Source: Cloeon dipterum
Taxonomy: Eukaryota > Arthropoda > Insecta > Ephemeroptera > Baetidae
NCBI RefSeq assembly: GCF_949628265.1
Contig: NC_088786.1
Span: forward strand, 26,061,681 to 26,125,680
Length of the DNA: 64,000 nucleotides
Direction of reading: 5' to 3'
A program made the position numbers and the translations under genes. The notes beneath the pieces were generated by a model. That model was given only the letters and a program-made list of their open reading frames with translations, did no database searches and had not been told where the DNA came from. Positions 52,301 to 63,451 of the stretch are shown here, piece after piece (the stretch's first letter is position 1; the number at the start of each line of letters is the position of its first letter).

Positions 52301-55300
52301 TTTCTCGGAACAAGTTTCCCTGACGACCTGCAAGAGCCAGTCTCTGTCCTCTATGTCGGGCATTCGATCCGCAAAAACTCGCAAAACCTCGTGCACCCAC
52401 AGCCTCTTCATGGCTGCTAAATCCTCGATTGCCTCAGGTACAGACAAAAGCACGCCCTATTTCAACATAAGCTAAGCGCGTTACACGTTTTAATCGAATT
52501 TTTCCACCAAACCTGAATCACTCGTGAAAAGTCGCGCAGGTTGAAAATGTAATGACACTTCGAAGGCGTCGGCATCAGGAATGATTTCGTAGTTGCGTAC
52601 ACTTTAAGGGTGGCCGCCACCAATTCATCGATTGAAGGGTCGAATTCTTTGCTGAATCCGCTGTGAGCACACTTAAATTTTAGCAATATATATCGTCGCT
52701 GTGTAATTATTACCGCGTGTCTAAATGCCAAAGCATCAGTCTGCTGAAAATAGCGACGAGAGTTGTCTCCTCAAACTCGTTAATGGAAATTGCCGAAAAA
52801 TGCCTCAAAAACCTTTTAGAGGTTTTAAGCAAACCAAATGGTGCCGATCCCATAGCACACAAAATCTGCAAATCTGTGATTTTTTGTGGAGATCCGGTAG
52901 AGATTTCAAACCACGTCTCGTGGTCTAGCAACTGTCGCAGAAGCTCTACCGGGGGCTGGCATTTGTTAACAACCTCGGACAAGTTGACATCGTCGACAAA
53001 AACGAGACATTTTTTGCCCAGAGGAGGACCGTAGACACCTACAGAAAAATAACATCTCTATTGGAATCCCTCTAAAATCACTATTCCACAACCTTTTCTA
53101 CGCTTGTCAACATTGCTCATGACCAAATCTTGGATATCTTGAGCTGACGTTCGATTGGAAAAAAGAATTAGCAGGGGCTTGTAAACATTTTTATCCACTT
53201 TGTTCTCCAAAAAATCCTACACAAAAATATTAATGAAACGCTTAAATTGCTTGAAAATTCAAACTTACAGACATGTATATCGATTTTCCGACACCTGAAG
53301 GGCCGACCAAGATCAAGGGTTTATTGTGGCTTACAAGCTGGTTTAAAAGAGCTGAGCACCGCACCGTCTCCAATGTTGGAACAATTATTTGATTGACAGG
53401 AATTTCCCGTGGAATCGGCGGGGAACCTTTCAAGTCTTCTTCCCAGGGTCTCCATTTTCCTTTTCCCTGTTTTAAATCTCTACATAAGGAACTGAAATTT
53501 TTATTCTTATTTTTACCTCTTTGAAGAAGCGATAATTGTACACGGTGAAATTATCAGGGATTGGAAAAATGTATGGTTTTACAGGAGGCGCAATTTCATC
53601 TGTGATTTGAAACTCGCTTTTGAGCTCAGACGGGAATTCGTTTGCCATAAGCCCCCTGAAGATTTTGTTGAATTTAACTCTGCTCGCGGCGTCTAGTGCT
53701 CCACCAATGGACCAAATGCATGCATAGAAGAAAATTCCCTAAATTATTTTACAGTAGAATAAATTTAAGGAAAAAAGCCGACTGCAAACCTCAAGTTGCG
53801 CCCTCATATCTATGCTTGATATTTCATCCTTTCCGTCATCTATTGTGTATTGAGTCACAAAACAGTCATATATATTCGTTGTTGACCGGAGCAAATTGCA
53901 CTCCATTAAAGGAAACTCGGACTGTAATGAATTAATTTGAACTGCACAAAATAAATCACACATCGAACATTACCTTAAAAATGCCTTTCCTGTGCATGTT
54001 GATCAATGGGGGACAGAATCTTTCAAACAAATCGGTAATTATTTGCAAATGATCTTTCAAGACACCCGGCAAATTTTGTATCCATGATTTTAAAAGTGAC
54101 CTCCAACCAACCGCTTCAGTGCTGATGTACGATATTCCGCACCTAGACACCTTTTTGATATCGATTAAAAATAAATTTTTAGTCGCGTACTCCATTGTAC
54201 TTACGAAAGCAGGGGAAACATTTGTGAGTTCGTCGGTCTCAAACATAAGATTCATTCCTGATGGAAGAAAACAATTTTCTCCGGACATAAGGAACAGGCG
54301 CCTACTGTCGTCAAGTACGGTATTCAAACTTTCTGCCCAGGAAGAATCGATTGGGCCGTCAAATATTAACCATTTTCTGCAAAAAGATTCACGAAACTAT
54401 ATTTTTATCCAAATTGTATAAAAACCTGTTTTGAGAATTTGACAATGCCATTTGACGATAGCATTTTGGCAAAACCCCGTCTGTCCACTCGTGAGTCATT
54501 GGATCAAACGCGCCGTAGAGCTGCTCAAGCGTCAGCGACTTGGGGTTAATCACTGTCATTTGCACCTTTTTATTTTCCTTTAAAATGAGGTAATTTAAAT
54601 ATTAATTTCAGAGGGAAGAAAAATACGTACGAGCTCATTAAGTGCAGCGGCGAGCACTTGGTACGCAGTCGTTTTCCCCGCAAGAGGCTGTCCGAGAACA
54701 ATGACCCCTTGCTTGACTCTGAGTGCACTGCACATTTTCGCGATGCTCTCCACAAAACTCTCAGTGGGCTGCAAGTTTTTGCTTGAGCAAACTTTCCTGA
54801 CACACTCCATCAATTGCTGCCTGGCTTGTTTTGCTTCCAATCCGCATTCATTGATAGAAAATGTTCTAGCCAAAATTTCCTAACAAATGAAATAACAATC
54901 AGTTCATCATATTTATCTGTGTGAAATGTATGTTACCTGAAATACGATTAAATCGTAACTTGTATATTTAGAGCTGTTCACGCTCTCTATTGCGTCTAAG
55001 ATAATTTCTTCCTCGGGTGCATCTTTTCTCAAAAATCTTTGTGCAATGGCACAGTCGAGAACCGATTTCACAGCTCGCAAACCTAGTAAATTATTAGCGT
55101 GCAATCGTAAATTATATCATGTAATGAGAAGTACCATGGTCGTAATGCGTTTGCAGTGACAATTTTCTTGCACAATGACTGAAGACTTGTACTATCTTGT
55201 TAGCAAGGGTTTTAGCTTCACGGAATCCATTTGCGACCAAAACCACCTCAGAAAGGATCCTGATCGAAGGAATTTTCATAGCAACTGGTCGCAGAAGTGA

Positions 55301-58300
55301 CTAAAATTTTGGTCCCGCTATATTTTCGACCTCTTATTAGATTTACAAATTAACGATACTCTTAGATTAGCTGGCAACTTCGCAGACCCGGCATTTCCAA
55401 GCGTTGCCAAAATCAGGCTAGACGAGTCGAGCTGGACTTTCACGTTGTCCAGTATAACAAATCCTTTTTTCGCTTTCACTGCTCTTTGAATGGCCAAAAT
55501 TTGATGCGACATCGAAGAGAGCGTTTTGACTCCCAAGCTGTCGAGCTCGTCGAGACAAATCCATGCTCCAGACGAAGCCACCCCCTTTTGATAAAAAAGT
55601 CAGCTGCAAACGTGAATTTCCAGTAACTTAATTCAACCTTGAACAGCTTCACAAGAGTAGTGCAGTCCATTTCTGACGAGCAACTTACGAAAACGCACTG
55701 TTTAGCCACGATGTTTGCTAAATCTTTTATGCTCTCCGTTTTCCCCGAACTAACAGGACCGTCAATTACGACCCCTGTGGATTGTTTCAATTCTACCAAG
55801 ATCATTGAATTAAATTTTCTTTTCACCTAGGCTCAACTTCAAAGCTGCAAAAATTGCTTGATAGCATTGGATTGTTTGCGAAGTCAAAACCAAGCGCACG
55901 ACGTCACCCAAATATTCATATCCGTATGATGTGCTCGCATTCAGCATTTTAATCAAAATCTCCTTCTCCTATACAATAATAAAAATTCAAACAGGGTCTT
56001 GAACATCCAAATACCAAACTTTTACCTCACAGTAATAGCGAAGTTGAGTTATCCAATGAAAATCTTCAACCTTCTGCACCCCGTTATTAATCAAAGTCAT
56101 AATTACGTTTCTACAGTAAATATTTTGACTTAAAAGTACACCTAAAGTTATTGGTGCTATTTAAAACCTTTTTAGAATTTACAGTAAAAAATGTACCAAG
56201 CATTGATCGATTACTGGAGGAAATGTTCTGGTTCAGCAGCTCTGTCTCTTCTTCAATGTGCTTTGCAAAAACATTCAACAGCTCATTTAGCGTGCCCTCC
56301 TCAATTGCTTTCTCGGTGTCTTGGGTCCACTTAATATGAAATAGAGTGAGCACCGCCTGGCCCGCACTCTCCAAAAGCCATTTATTATCGCCTTTAAAGT
56401 CCACATCACGTTGACAGTCGAGAATAATCTTTAAAAAATTTCAAAGCATATAAACTTACAAATATTTGTTTGAAAGCTAATATTTCAAATTTCGATTGAA
56501 TGTAATTTTTGAGCGTTTCACGTGGTTGAAATAATACCTTTTTAACGCTACTTTTCATTCCAACTTCCAACTGCTGCATCCACTGTTCGACCTGTCCCCT
56601 CGCGGACGCTGTATCGATCACCTCGACCAACTCAACATCCTCTCCCTGAGCAGAAATAATGGAGGAAATTGCCATATCTTCCGTGAAAGAAAGTCTAGCA
56701 ATCCCGCGGAAACACTTTTTCAGATTTGGCTGAACCCTAAAATTTAGATTAATGATGATTAAGATAACGCTTTGCATGTTTCTCATGCCTGGAGGGATCT
56801 TTGGTCTCTGAAAGAATCTCGAGCAGTTCGTCGTTGGAGAGGAAGAAAAAGCGAGGAAAGAAAATCCTTTTCTTGTCCAAATAGTCGTTCAAGCCTCTTT
56901 GGATGGCGTCCAGAAGGTCACTCGATTTGTGCAAGCGCTCGAGCATTTTGTCGATTTTTGAAACGACCAGCACATGCAGATCGGTCACGACTACTTTCAT
57001 TATATCTCTCCACATCTTTCAAAAATTAACTTCACTTTTAAATTTCTGCACAAAATTGAACAAAAACCTTGTCGACAGCTCCAAATCGTCGGCCTTCTTC
57101 TGGCATTTGAGCATTTATGTCCGGCGACGAGAAGATCGGTTCCAAATACATCCACGTTCCTTGAACTTTCATCCAACTGTCGAGAATTTCCTGCAGAAGC
57201 ATTAGATTCGTTTCCCACTCCCTGAAAGATTTATTAGCGCGTTCTGAAAAACTAAAGTTATAACAAGGTTTACGTAATGTCCTTTTCAAAGGGCTTTATA
57301 TATGGTGACCCTCTCATTGTTTGCGTTTTTACTATATGGTCGTCCAGGAGGAGTTGAATGTCATCTATTGACGAAAGAAAATACGTCCCGCTTTCCCTGA
57401 TGAATTCACATTTAAAAATTTATATTTATCAAGAGCAAATTGAGCAGCACCTGTATGGTACGACTGAAAATTCCATTGTGACCCACTCTTCGATCATTGT
57501 GTTGAGCGCCTTTTCCAAATTATTTTCCTTCGTGGCGGACTCGCTGATCACCTGAAATTTGCTGTTGTAGTCGCCTAAACCAAAGTCGATTATGCGAGCT
57601 AGAGTGAGTGATGTGTCCGCTTTCAAGGGGAACCCCACGATTTCAGACACTTTCTCCCAGTGCCGCTCCTTCATGTCTGGATTTCCCAAAGTCTGAATCA
57701 CTGGCAAATTGTCGCGGAATTCTTCGATACAGTGATGTACCTAGCAATTCAAAAATTCAAACTGTACCATAAAACTCCATAGAGCGCGGCTATTTCTTTT
57801 ACTTTGCTTATAAGTTGCTTCACCACAGGCACGTCTGTGAAAGTTTTCTCAAGCTGCTGCACGGTTTGCCAAAAATGTTCGGCTTCAGCCTCTATTTCGA
57901 CGGGATGAAATGCTCCGACCTGACTGCTCATCCACAGTTCGTGTTTAGTAATAAAACCGTTCGCCGTCTCGTAAAGCTCAAGGTACGGCCCCAACTGCTC
58001 CGATATCTAAGAAAATTTTAATAATTAAATTTTATAATTAATCTTGATTGCGCTGTCTGAAACAAACTTGTTCGCGAAGTGGATACTGCGAGGTTTCCCA
58101 TCCAAAGGCAGCCTCTTCGGCGTTGAACTGCTTGATGTCCGTCATGGCAGCGTTCAGCCGCGATTGCAAAGTCCGCGCTCGTTGCAAATACCTCGGCAAC
58201 TCATTTATGTCGCCCAATGTTTGGAATTCAGCTACCAGCCTCTCTTGCTGGGCAAGGGACTCGACAAAATTCTGCGTTCTCACCTGTAAAACAAAAACAA

Positions 58301-61300
58301 AAATTTAAATATTGCAAAAAATACTGCTCACTTAACAGAAGTAATGATTCAATCAGAAGTTAAATCATTTTTTGAAGTTAGAAATTCAATACCTTGAGCG
58401 CTTGTTGATATTCAGCAGTTTTCTTGTGCACAATTTCTTCGTGTTCAGCGAGTACATCGGGCATTTTACCGTACCATTTGAACGGGGCAGCATTCTGCTT
58501 GACCTCAGAAGGTGCAACAGTCATGTGGTCTACCAAGAAAAGCATCGACTGACACACTTGCCGCAGTCGGTCTTCCAACTGAGCCAAGGTGCTCGATTCG
58601 ACCTGATGCACATATTCCTTCAGGGTCATCAGCTCGGCCGTGTTTGCTGGCGGGGCCAAGGCGCGTGTCGCGATTTCTTCGTATTCCTCACTTAGCCTTG
58701 TTAAATATTCTAATTAGCTTGGAAACACACGTTTATCGAGAAAAAAACACCAAAATGAAGGAAAACTAAATTAATTTCAATTTATCAATTATGATCCGCA
58801 GACAACAAAACTCCACTATTTACAACTGTGCGCGCCTTTACTAAAATTCCAATTTTTTTGTAATCTGCTTTCACTGGTGTTATTTTCCCTGATATTTTAA
58901 TTCACGGATAGATTGATAACTTACTATAATAATAGCACGCTCCTTTTAATCAGTAAGCGGAATATTTTACCGAATAAAACAAAACAGTAAAATAAAATAG
59001 TTAAGGACAACAAATTATACATATAGTAAAATCATTGGTTTCTAACAATAAGAGTTTTAACTGTATTCAACAATTTCCAAAGGGCAGGAATCGCAATAAT
59101 TTTTCTAGACTTATTAACCAAATAAAATAAAATTAAAACATTAAATTGGTCAGGAAGACCTGTAAAAATCAATTCGATTGAATTCACTCACTTTGAGGAG
59201 AGTGCTAGATGGTCGGCCCTCATGTGAGCCAGTAGTTGGTCTCTAAGGGCAATGGCCGCCTGCACGAGGGCGACCACCAAAGGGCCGCGGTGGACCTCAA
59301 AGAGGCCGGCGTCCACGACGAGCCACGTGTCGCAAGGGATGGTCTGACTCAGCTCGTGCAGCTCGGTTACCCTGGACACGAGCTCGTCGTATGACTGCTT
59401 GCTGCGCAGGAAACGGTCCACCTCCTCTTGCCACTGCAGCGATACATTTTATTAAAATTCATTCAAACTATGAGCGTGGCAAATAATGTGTACTTCTCCG
59501 TTGATGAGGCTGATGTAGCAGTCAAAATCTTGGATTCGCATTTCAGGCAGAATGCGTTGTTCGTCGAGATTTGCAATCAGCGTCTCCTTCGCTTCTCTCA
59601 AAATTTTATTCGGAATCGCCGGCTTCAATGACAGAAATTCACAATGAACGCCTGCAGTGAGTTGTGTATGCAATGCGCTCGCCGCGAATGACGCGCGGGT
59701 TGCATACCTTCAAGAGGCGCTTTTCCTGCGGAAGGGGCTGCAGTCCGAGTTTCTCCACCAGCACCGTCTCGATTCGCGGTATTCTCGAAACGGCGTCTTT
59801 GAATTTATCGATCAAGTTCAATATTTCCAATTTGAATGTCGGGAAAGACGGATCGAAGGCAATCACCTTACTTCTGTAGGCTACCTCCAAAACGAATCCC
59901 TTGTTGCGCCGCGACTGCAGGTTGTTATTTAATAATTTTAGCATTTTTCTATTACTTATTATGACTTACTTTCGTGTCACAAATGAAGTTTGTGAAGTCT
60001 CTAATGGACAAAATGCAGAGCTGCTGCATTTGAGTTGTCATTATCGTGGCGACACACTCAAAGAAATCTTTTCGCTGCTTCTCTGCAGTCGCCGGCGGCA
60101 GCATTCGTTTTCTGCAACCCTATATTAGCATAGCAGAAATATTCATCCGCGTTTGATAAAAAGTATAATCTCCACCTGCAGAAATACTGTCTCCAACGCA
60201 GGAAACCAGTTGTTCTTCAAATACAAAACAGCGGTAACAATTTGCTGGCCAATTAAGTCCATAAAGGATTTCAGCTCAATGGCCTTTTCCAGCGAGCTCA
60301 ACTGCTTCAGATCAACTAATCTTAGTTCACTGAATTCATTAAATTTATTGTTTTAACCCATTTTTTATAAATCATAAACAGTCCTGACCTGAAGCACTTA
60401 TGCCAAATGTCGAGCACAAGCAGTATGCAGTGATTGACGGTGTGCAAGTTTTTCCTAATGTAGACTCTGGTTCGGCCCATAGTCTCTTTTCGCTTTTTGT
60501 CGGCAATAGCCTGTCTCGTGCGCTCCACAGAGTTGAGGCGCGGACGTGCGTCGAGTCCTTTTAGTGGCGCACTGTCATCGTGGTGCAGCACGTACTCCAC
60601 CACCGACACTTTTACTTCTTGGATGAATTCTTTTTGCACTTCAGACAGCAGTGTTTGCAGCTCATCTTTGAAATTCTTCTTCAATCTTAAATGAAAAAAA
60701 ATAGAAGGCCACAGATTTTTTAAGATTTTTACAATTGTATATCATATTTAATGTAAAAATATTAAAAACCTAATTGGTATCAAGCTTAGAATCCTGTTGA
60801 TAAAGCTTTGCTGGAGAGGCGCAATGTGCTCAGTCCCGATTCCGTGCTGGACGTATCGTCTGTACCGTTGCATCCTCCGCTCCAATTTTTTTTCGTCATC
60901 TTCGCCCTCCTCACTACCCTCATTCAAATAAGCCAATAATTTTTTTCTATATTCCACCCGTTGCTGCATCATTTCTGTGTATGGTCTGCTAATTTTCTGT
61001 AATATCGTTAATATTGAAAATTCCGTTTATCTCATCTCAAAATCCTAAAAATGATTCTCACCTTTATTGCTCTCTTTTTGTGACTGCTTTTAATTGGAGG
61101 CAACAGCTCCTTTCTTTTAGGAACTGATCCACGACTGATCTGCCGAGGGGGCTCTTGGTTCACTTGCAAGCGCTTCAGCAACTCTGCCTTTAGCTGATGA
61201 TATTCTTGTACAATGTTAAATTGCTCTGGTTGGGACGAACTCTCTCCATCACCTCGGAGAACCTCCTGGAGGAAGGCCAGCTGCTTTTTTGTCGGTCCTT

Positions 61301-61340
61301 CGTCCTTGCATTTTTCTCCAAGTTTTTTCCTTTTCAACAT
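45310..61340 (-). CDS. Axonemal dynein heavy chain, DNAH7/DNAH3-type inner arm
   Basis: Single-headed inner-arm dynein motor that drives cilia or sperm flagella. I traced 65 exons that stay in frame for 4,019 codons plus stop; human DNAH7 is about 4,024. Order: tail (about 1-900), linker (about 900-1320), AAA1 to AAA6 with the stalk between AAA4 and AAA5, and the C-terminal cap. P-loops: AAA1 GPVSSGKT (about 1346-1353), AAA2 GQPLAGKT (about 1628), AAA3 GPSGVGKS (about 1988), AAA4 GPVGLGKQ (about 2351, as usual for AAA4). The AAA1 Walker B is CLDEL instead of CFDEF. The C terminus keeps [11 protein letters not shown] and [13 protein letters not shown]. The start is the first ATG of the [11 protein letters not shown] exon. 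DNAH7, DNAH3 and DNAH12 cannot be told apart here. Exons are listed in the segment entries. Confidence 0.92.
49424..51965 (-). other. Dynein heavy chain segment 3: AAA4, stalk and microtubule-binding domain
   Basis: Exons 36-46: 51824-51965, 51660-51773, 51464-51604, 51246-51404, 50973-51196, 50743-50923, 50456-50683, 50175-50403, 49995-50116, 49719-49938, 49424-49664. The charged coiled coil from 50923 is stalk helix CC1. The [16 protein letters not shown] to [12 protein letters not shown] region is the microtubule-binding tip, and exons 44-45 form CC2. Introns 50117-50174 and 49665-49718 need GC donors to keep the frame and the conserved joins. Confidence 0.78.
52018..56428 (-). other. Dynein heavy chain segment 2: linker end and AAA1-AAA3
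   Basis: Exons 17-35: 56142-56428, 56026-56110, 55827-55968, 55638-55774, 55360-55584, 55135-55300, 54937-55082, 54631-54879, 54426-54577, 54205-54376, 53974-54150, 53790-53921, 53517-53738, 53269-53466, 53093-53216, 52714-53038, 52513-52660, 52247-52456, 52018-52193. AAA1 spans the exons from 55774; its Walker A and B are intact but divergent. AAA2 keeps [10 protein letters not shown] and the [22 protein letters not shown] junction. AAA3 keeps [16 protein letters not shown] and FVDDVN. Confidence 0.8.
56460..61340 (-). other. Dynein heavy chain segment 1: tail and start of linker
   Basis: Exons 1-16: 61062-61340, 60770-60996, 60389-60685, 60176-60329, 59970-60119, 59708-59914, 59494-59622, 59192-59433, 58393-58696, 58068-58283, 57776-58006, 57451-57740, 57274-57396, 57068-57221, 56789-57015, 56460-56736. 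The linker is recognisable from [30 protein letters not shown] and [20 protein letters not shown], all hallmark dynein phrases. The intron at 58697-59191 (495 bp) is the only one above 100 bp. The junction at 59623 uses an acceptor inside what looks like coding sequence. Intron 56737-56788 appears to be GC-AG. Confidence 0.8.
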
Positions 61341-61725
61341 CTTTATCTTCTCAACCCACAAGATAGAAATTTAAGCTACTTTTTTAATGCTACCGTGGCA
61401 ACGCCAGTGATGTTTTGATTTGATGGATTTAGTGCTTTACCATGGCAACACAGTAGCAGTTCTTGCGCTCAAGATACCCAGGAACTCCATTAAAACGCAT
61501 GTTGTCATAGGGAATGTAAGTTCGTTTTATTACACATCATTTTGAGTAACATTTTAATGATTTTATAATTCAACACGTGTGAATACAGACGTGTTTTTTT
61601 TTAATTCTAACATGGCAAGGACTTGAGAGGAATTATAATTCCATGAAATAGGAGGTTATTTAATAGATTCATTATACATTGCACCCGCATTATCACTCTC
61701 GTGTTCATTTGTTTTCTGTCAGGAT
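61341..61725. other. Spacer between dynein start and FAM89-like stop
   Basis: This 385 bp AT-rich interval must hold the dynein promoter and the FAM89-like 3' UTR. Two near-repeats of CATGGCAACAC / CGTGGCAACGC at about 61394 and 61441 resemble RFX (X-box) half sites (GTTGCC/GGCAAC), which drive ciliary genes. They lie 55 and 100 bp upstream of the dynein ATG. This is suggestive only. Confidence 0.35.
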
Positions 61726-62977
61726 TCACACGTTACCAAATTCGACACTTGACTCTGAAGAGCTGCTCGAAAGTATATATTGCTCAGGTACTGCTGTGAG
61801 GGTTGTCCCCCCTGGGAATCGGATGCCGGCAGAGGGGGCCAGGCGGAACATTTCGTCGTTTTCGTCGGCCGACGGTGGCGACAGCGTTGCTTCATCTTGC
61901 TCCTGCAGCATCGCACGGAACTCCTGAATGTTTTCATTCAGCGCCCAAAGCTGCGATAGAAGTGAAAGATCCAGCTGCCGCAGTCCAACCTACAGTCATG
62001 TAAATTAATATTAAATTTTCCAACCAACTGATAAACTTCTCAAAAGAGGCATCAACAGGTATTTTAAAGATAGTAAACAAAGTATATTTTGCACTGTTCA
62101 GTGATCCAATTGATCTGATTAATTATCAATAGTAAATTTATAGATAACTACATAGGTCCATTTATAGAATACCAGGTGTATCCATGAGGTTATTTGAAAA
62201 CCCAGAGCTTGGTTACTATTACATAGTTATATCTAAATCCACACCTGCTCCAAGATTACGAGTTTTTGGCTCTTGTGATTTTACCCTGAAATTATGGTAT
62301 CAAATAATTAAATAAGATAAAAACTATCAGTTATAATTTTAGATTTATCAATCCTTTCTGCATTTTAGTGTTTGAATTGCAAAACAGGGTTGCGAAGTAG
62401 CCATAGTTTAAATAAGTTAAATACAGCAGCCTAATACAGACATTCTAATGCAATAATATCAAATAATAATCTGTCCTAAAATCAAAATTTAATGCGTTTT
62501 AGTGTGATGATTTGACCATGTGGTACAAATTTTGTAATTCAGGTGCTGAATTTGGGATTAGGTTTTGTTCCAAAAATGCTAGCCATGCAGAGCTTTAATT
62601 TTTACAACTTTTAATCTTCCAATAAAATTACAAACCATTTCCTGTCTGAGAACTGCCAGTTGAGCATCAAGGGAGGACGTCACCCTGATTGGATTGACTT
62701 GCAGGCGAGAGGAAGAGCTTTGGTGCTGAAGGCCGATTGGGGGTGGTGGTACAGGAGGAGCAGGAGCGTGCCTCTTCTGACTCGGTCTCGGAGGAGGAGG
62801 ATTTCGAGGGGGTGCAGGAGGAGGATTCCTTGGCGGAGGAATGGGACGCTGCCGGGCTGGCTGCTGCTGCTTCACCATCTCTTCCTGCAAGAGTACGAGA
62901 TTGTCCTTGTCCAAGGCTCCACTCAAACTCTTCGGCAAGGGAGGCAAGGTGAATGGCAATGAAGGAGGAGACGACAT
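61726..62977 (-). CDS. FAM89: FAM89/LRAP25-like leucine repeat adapter with proline-rich insert
   Basis: Small adapter of the FAM89 (LRAP25) family; the mammalian protein links kinases such as MRCK and LIMK1 to actin regulation. Two exons (62636-62977 and 61726-61989) joined in phase 0 encode 201 residues. The N terminus LPPLPKSLSGALDKDN and the block [36 protein letters not shown] match the family's two conserved parts. Between them lies a proline-rich stretch (about residues 42-76, with repeats of PPPRNPP and PPPPRPSQK), which is longer than in mammals and rich in SH3-type PxxP motifs. The C terminus is acidic and serine-rich. The start ATG lies 97 bp from the APC11 stop on the same strand. 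Confidence 0.82.
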
Positions 62978-63073
62978 TTTTCACCTTGGAAAAGATATTT
63001 AATATAATGCTCTTGTTTTGCTATCACTGCGGGAGAAACATACCTTAATTTGAGTACTAGATATAAAATCAAT

Positions 63074-63451
63074 TTATTCCTTGAATTTCCACTCTTGGCG
63101 GCACATCGGGCAAAGACTGTGTACTTGATTGGAATTGAGCCACTTCATGATGCAGTGGATGTGGAAGCAGTGAGAGCACTGGCCCCAAACTGCAAGTTAA
63201 ATTTTTAATTAATTCTCATTGAATCGCAAATCGGTATTACTTACCCAGAGGACAATCATCTCCAGGCAATTTGCACTCAGGGCAGCATCCATCAAATGGC
63301 ATTCGGCAAATTCCGCAGTTGTCATCATTGGCAACCCAGCGCCAAGTCGCCACACCAGCCCAGCCTGGAGCGAACACGTAAAATGTGGTTGTAGAAAAAG
63401 TATAGAAATTCGAAAGAGCGCAGTCAACTCACATTTGATGGTCACTTTCAT
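63074..63451 (-). CDS. ANAPC11: ANAPC11, RING-H2 subunit of the anaphase-promoting complex
   Basis: Catalytic RING subunit of the APC/C ubiquitin ligase. Three exons (63433-63451, 63245-63364, 63074-63189) encode 84 residues, the same length as human ANAPC11. The protein begins [19 protein letters not shown] and ends [12 protein letters not shown]. The zinc ligands are all visible: [25 protein letters not shown] and CPMC. An open frame runs further upstream on the minus strand, but homology stops at this Met. It is first in a tight same-strand run with FAM89 and the dynein gene. Confidence 0.96.

Noticed and set aside
59623-59707. Apparent frameshift in the dynein tail
   Set aside because: The first acceptor tried (CTGCAG) breaks the frame, but the acceptor CATTGAAG at 59623 restores phase 0 with an 85 bp intron, so a lesion is not needed.
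62660-62962. Plus-strand frames opposite the FAM89-like exon
   Set aside because: They are shadows of the proline-rich coding repeat on the minus strand.
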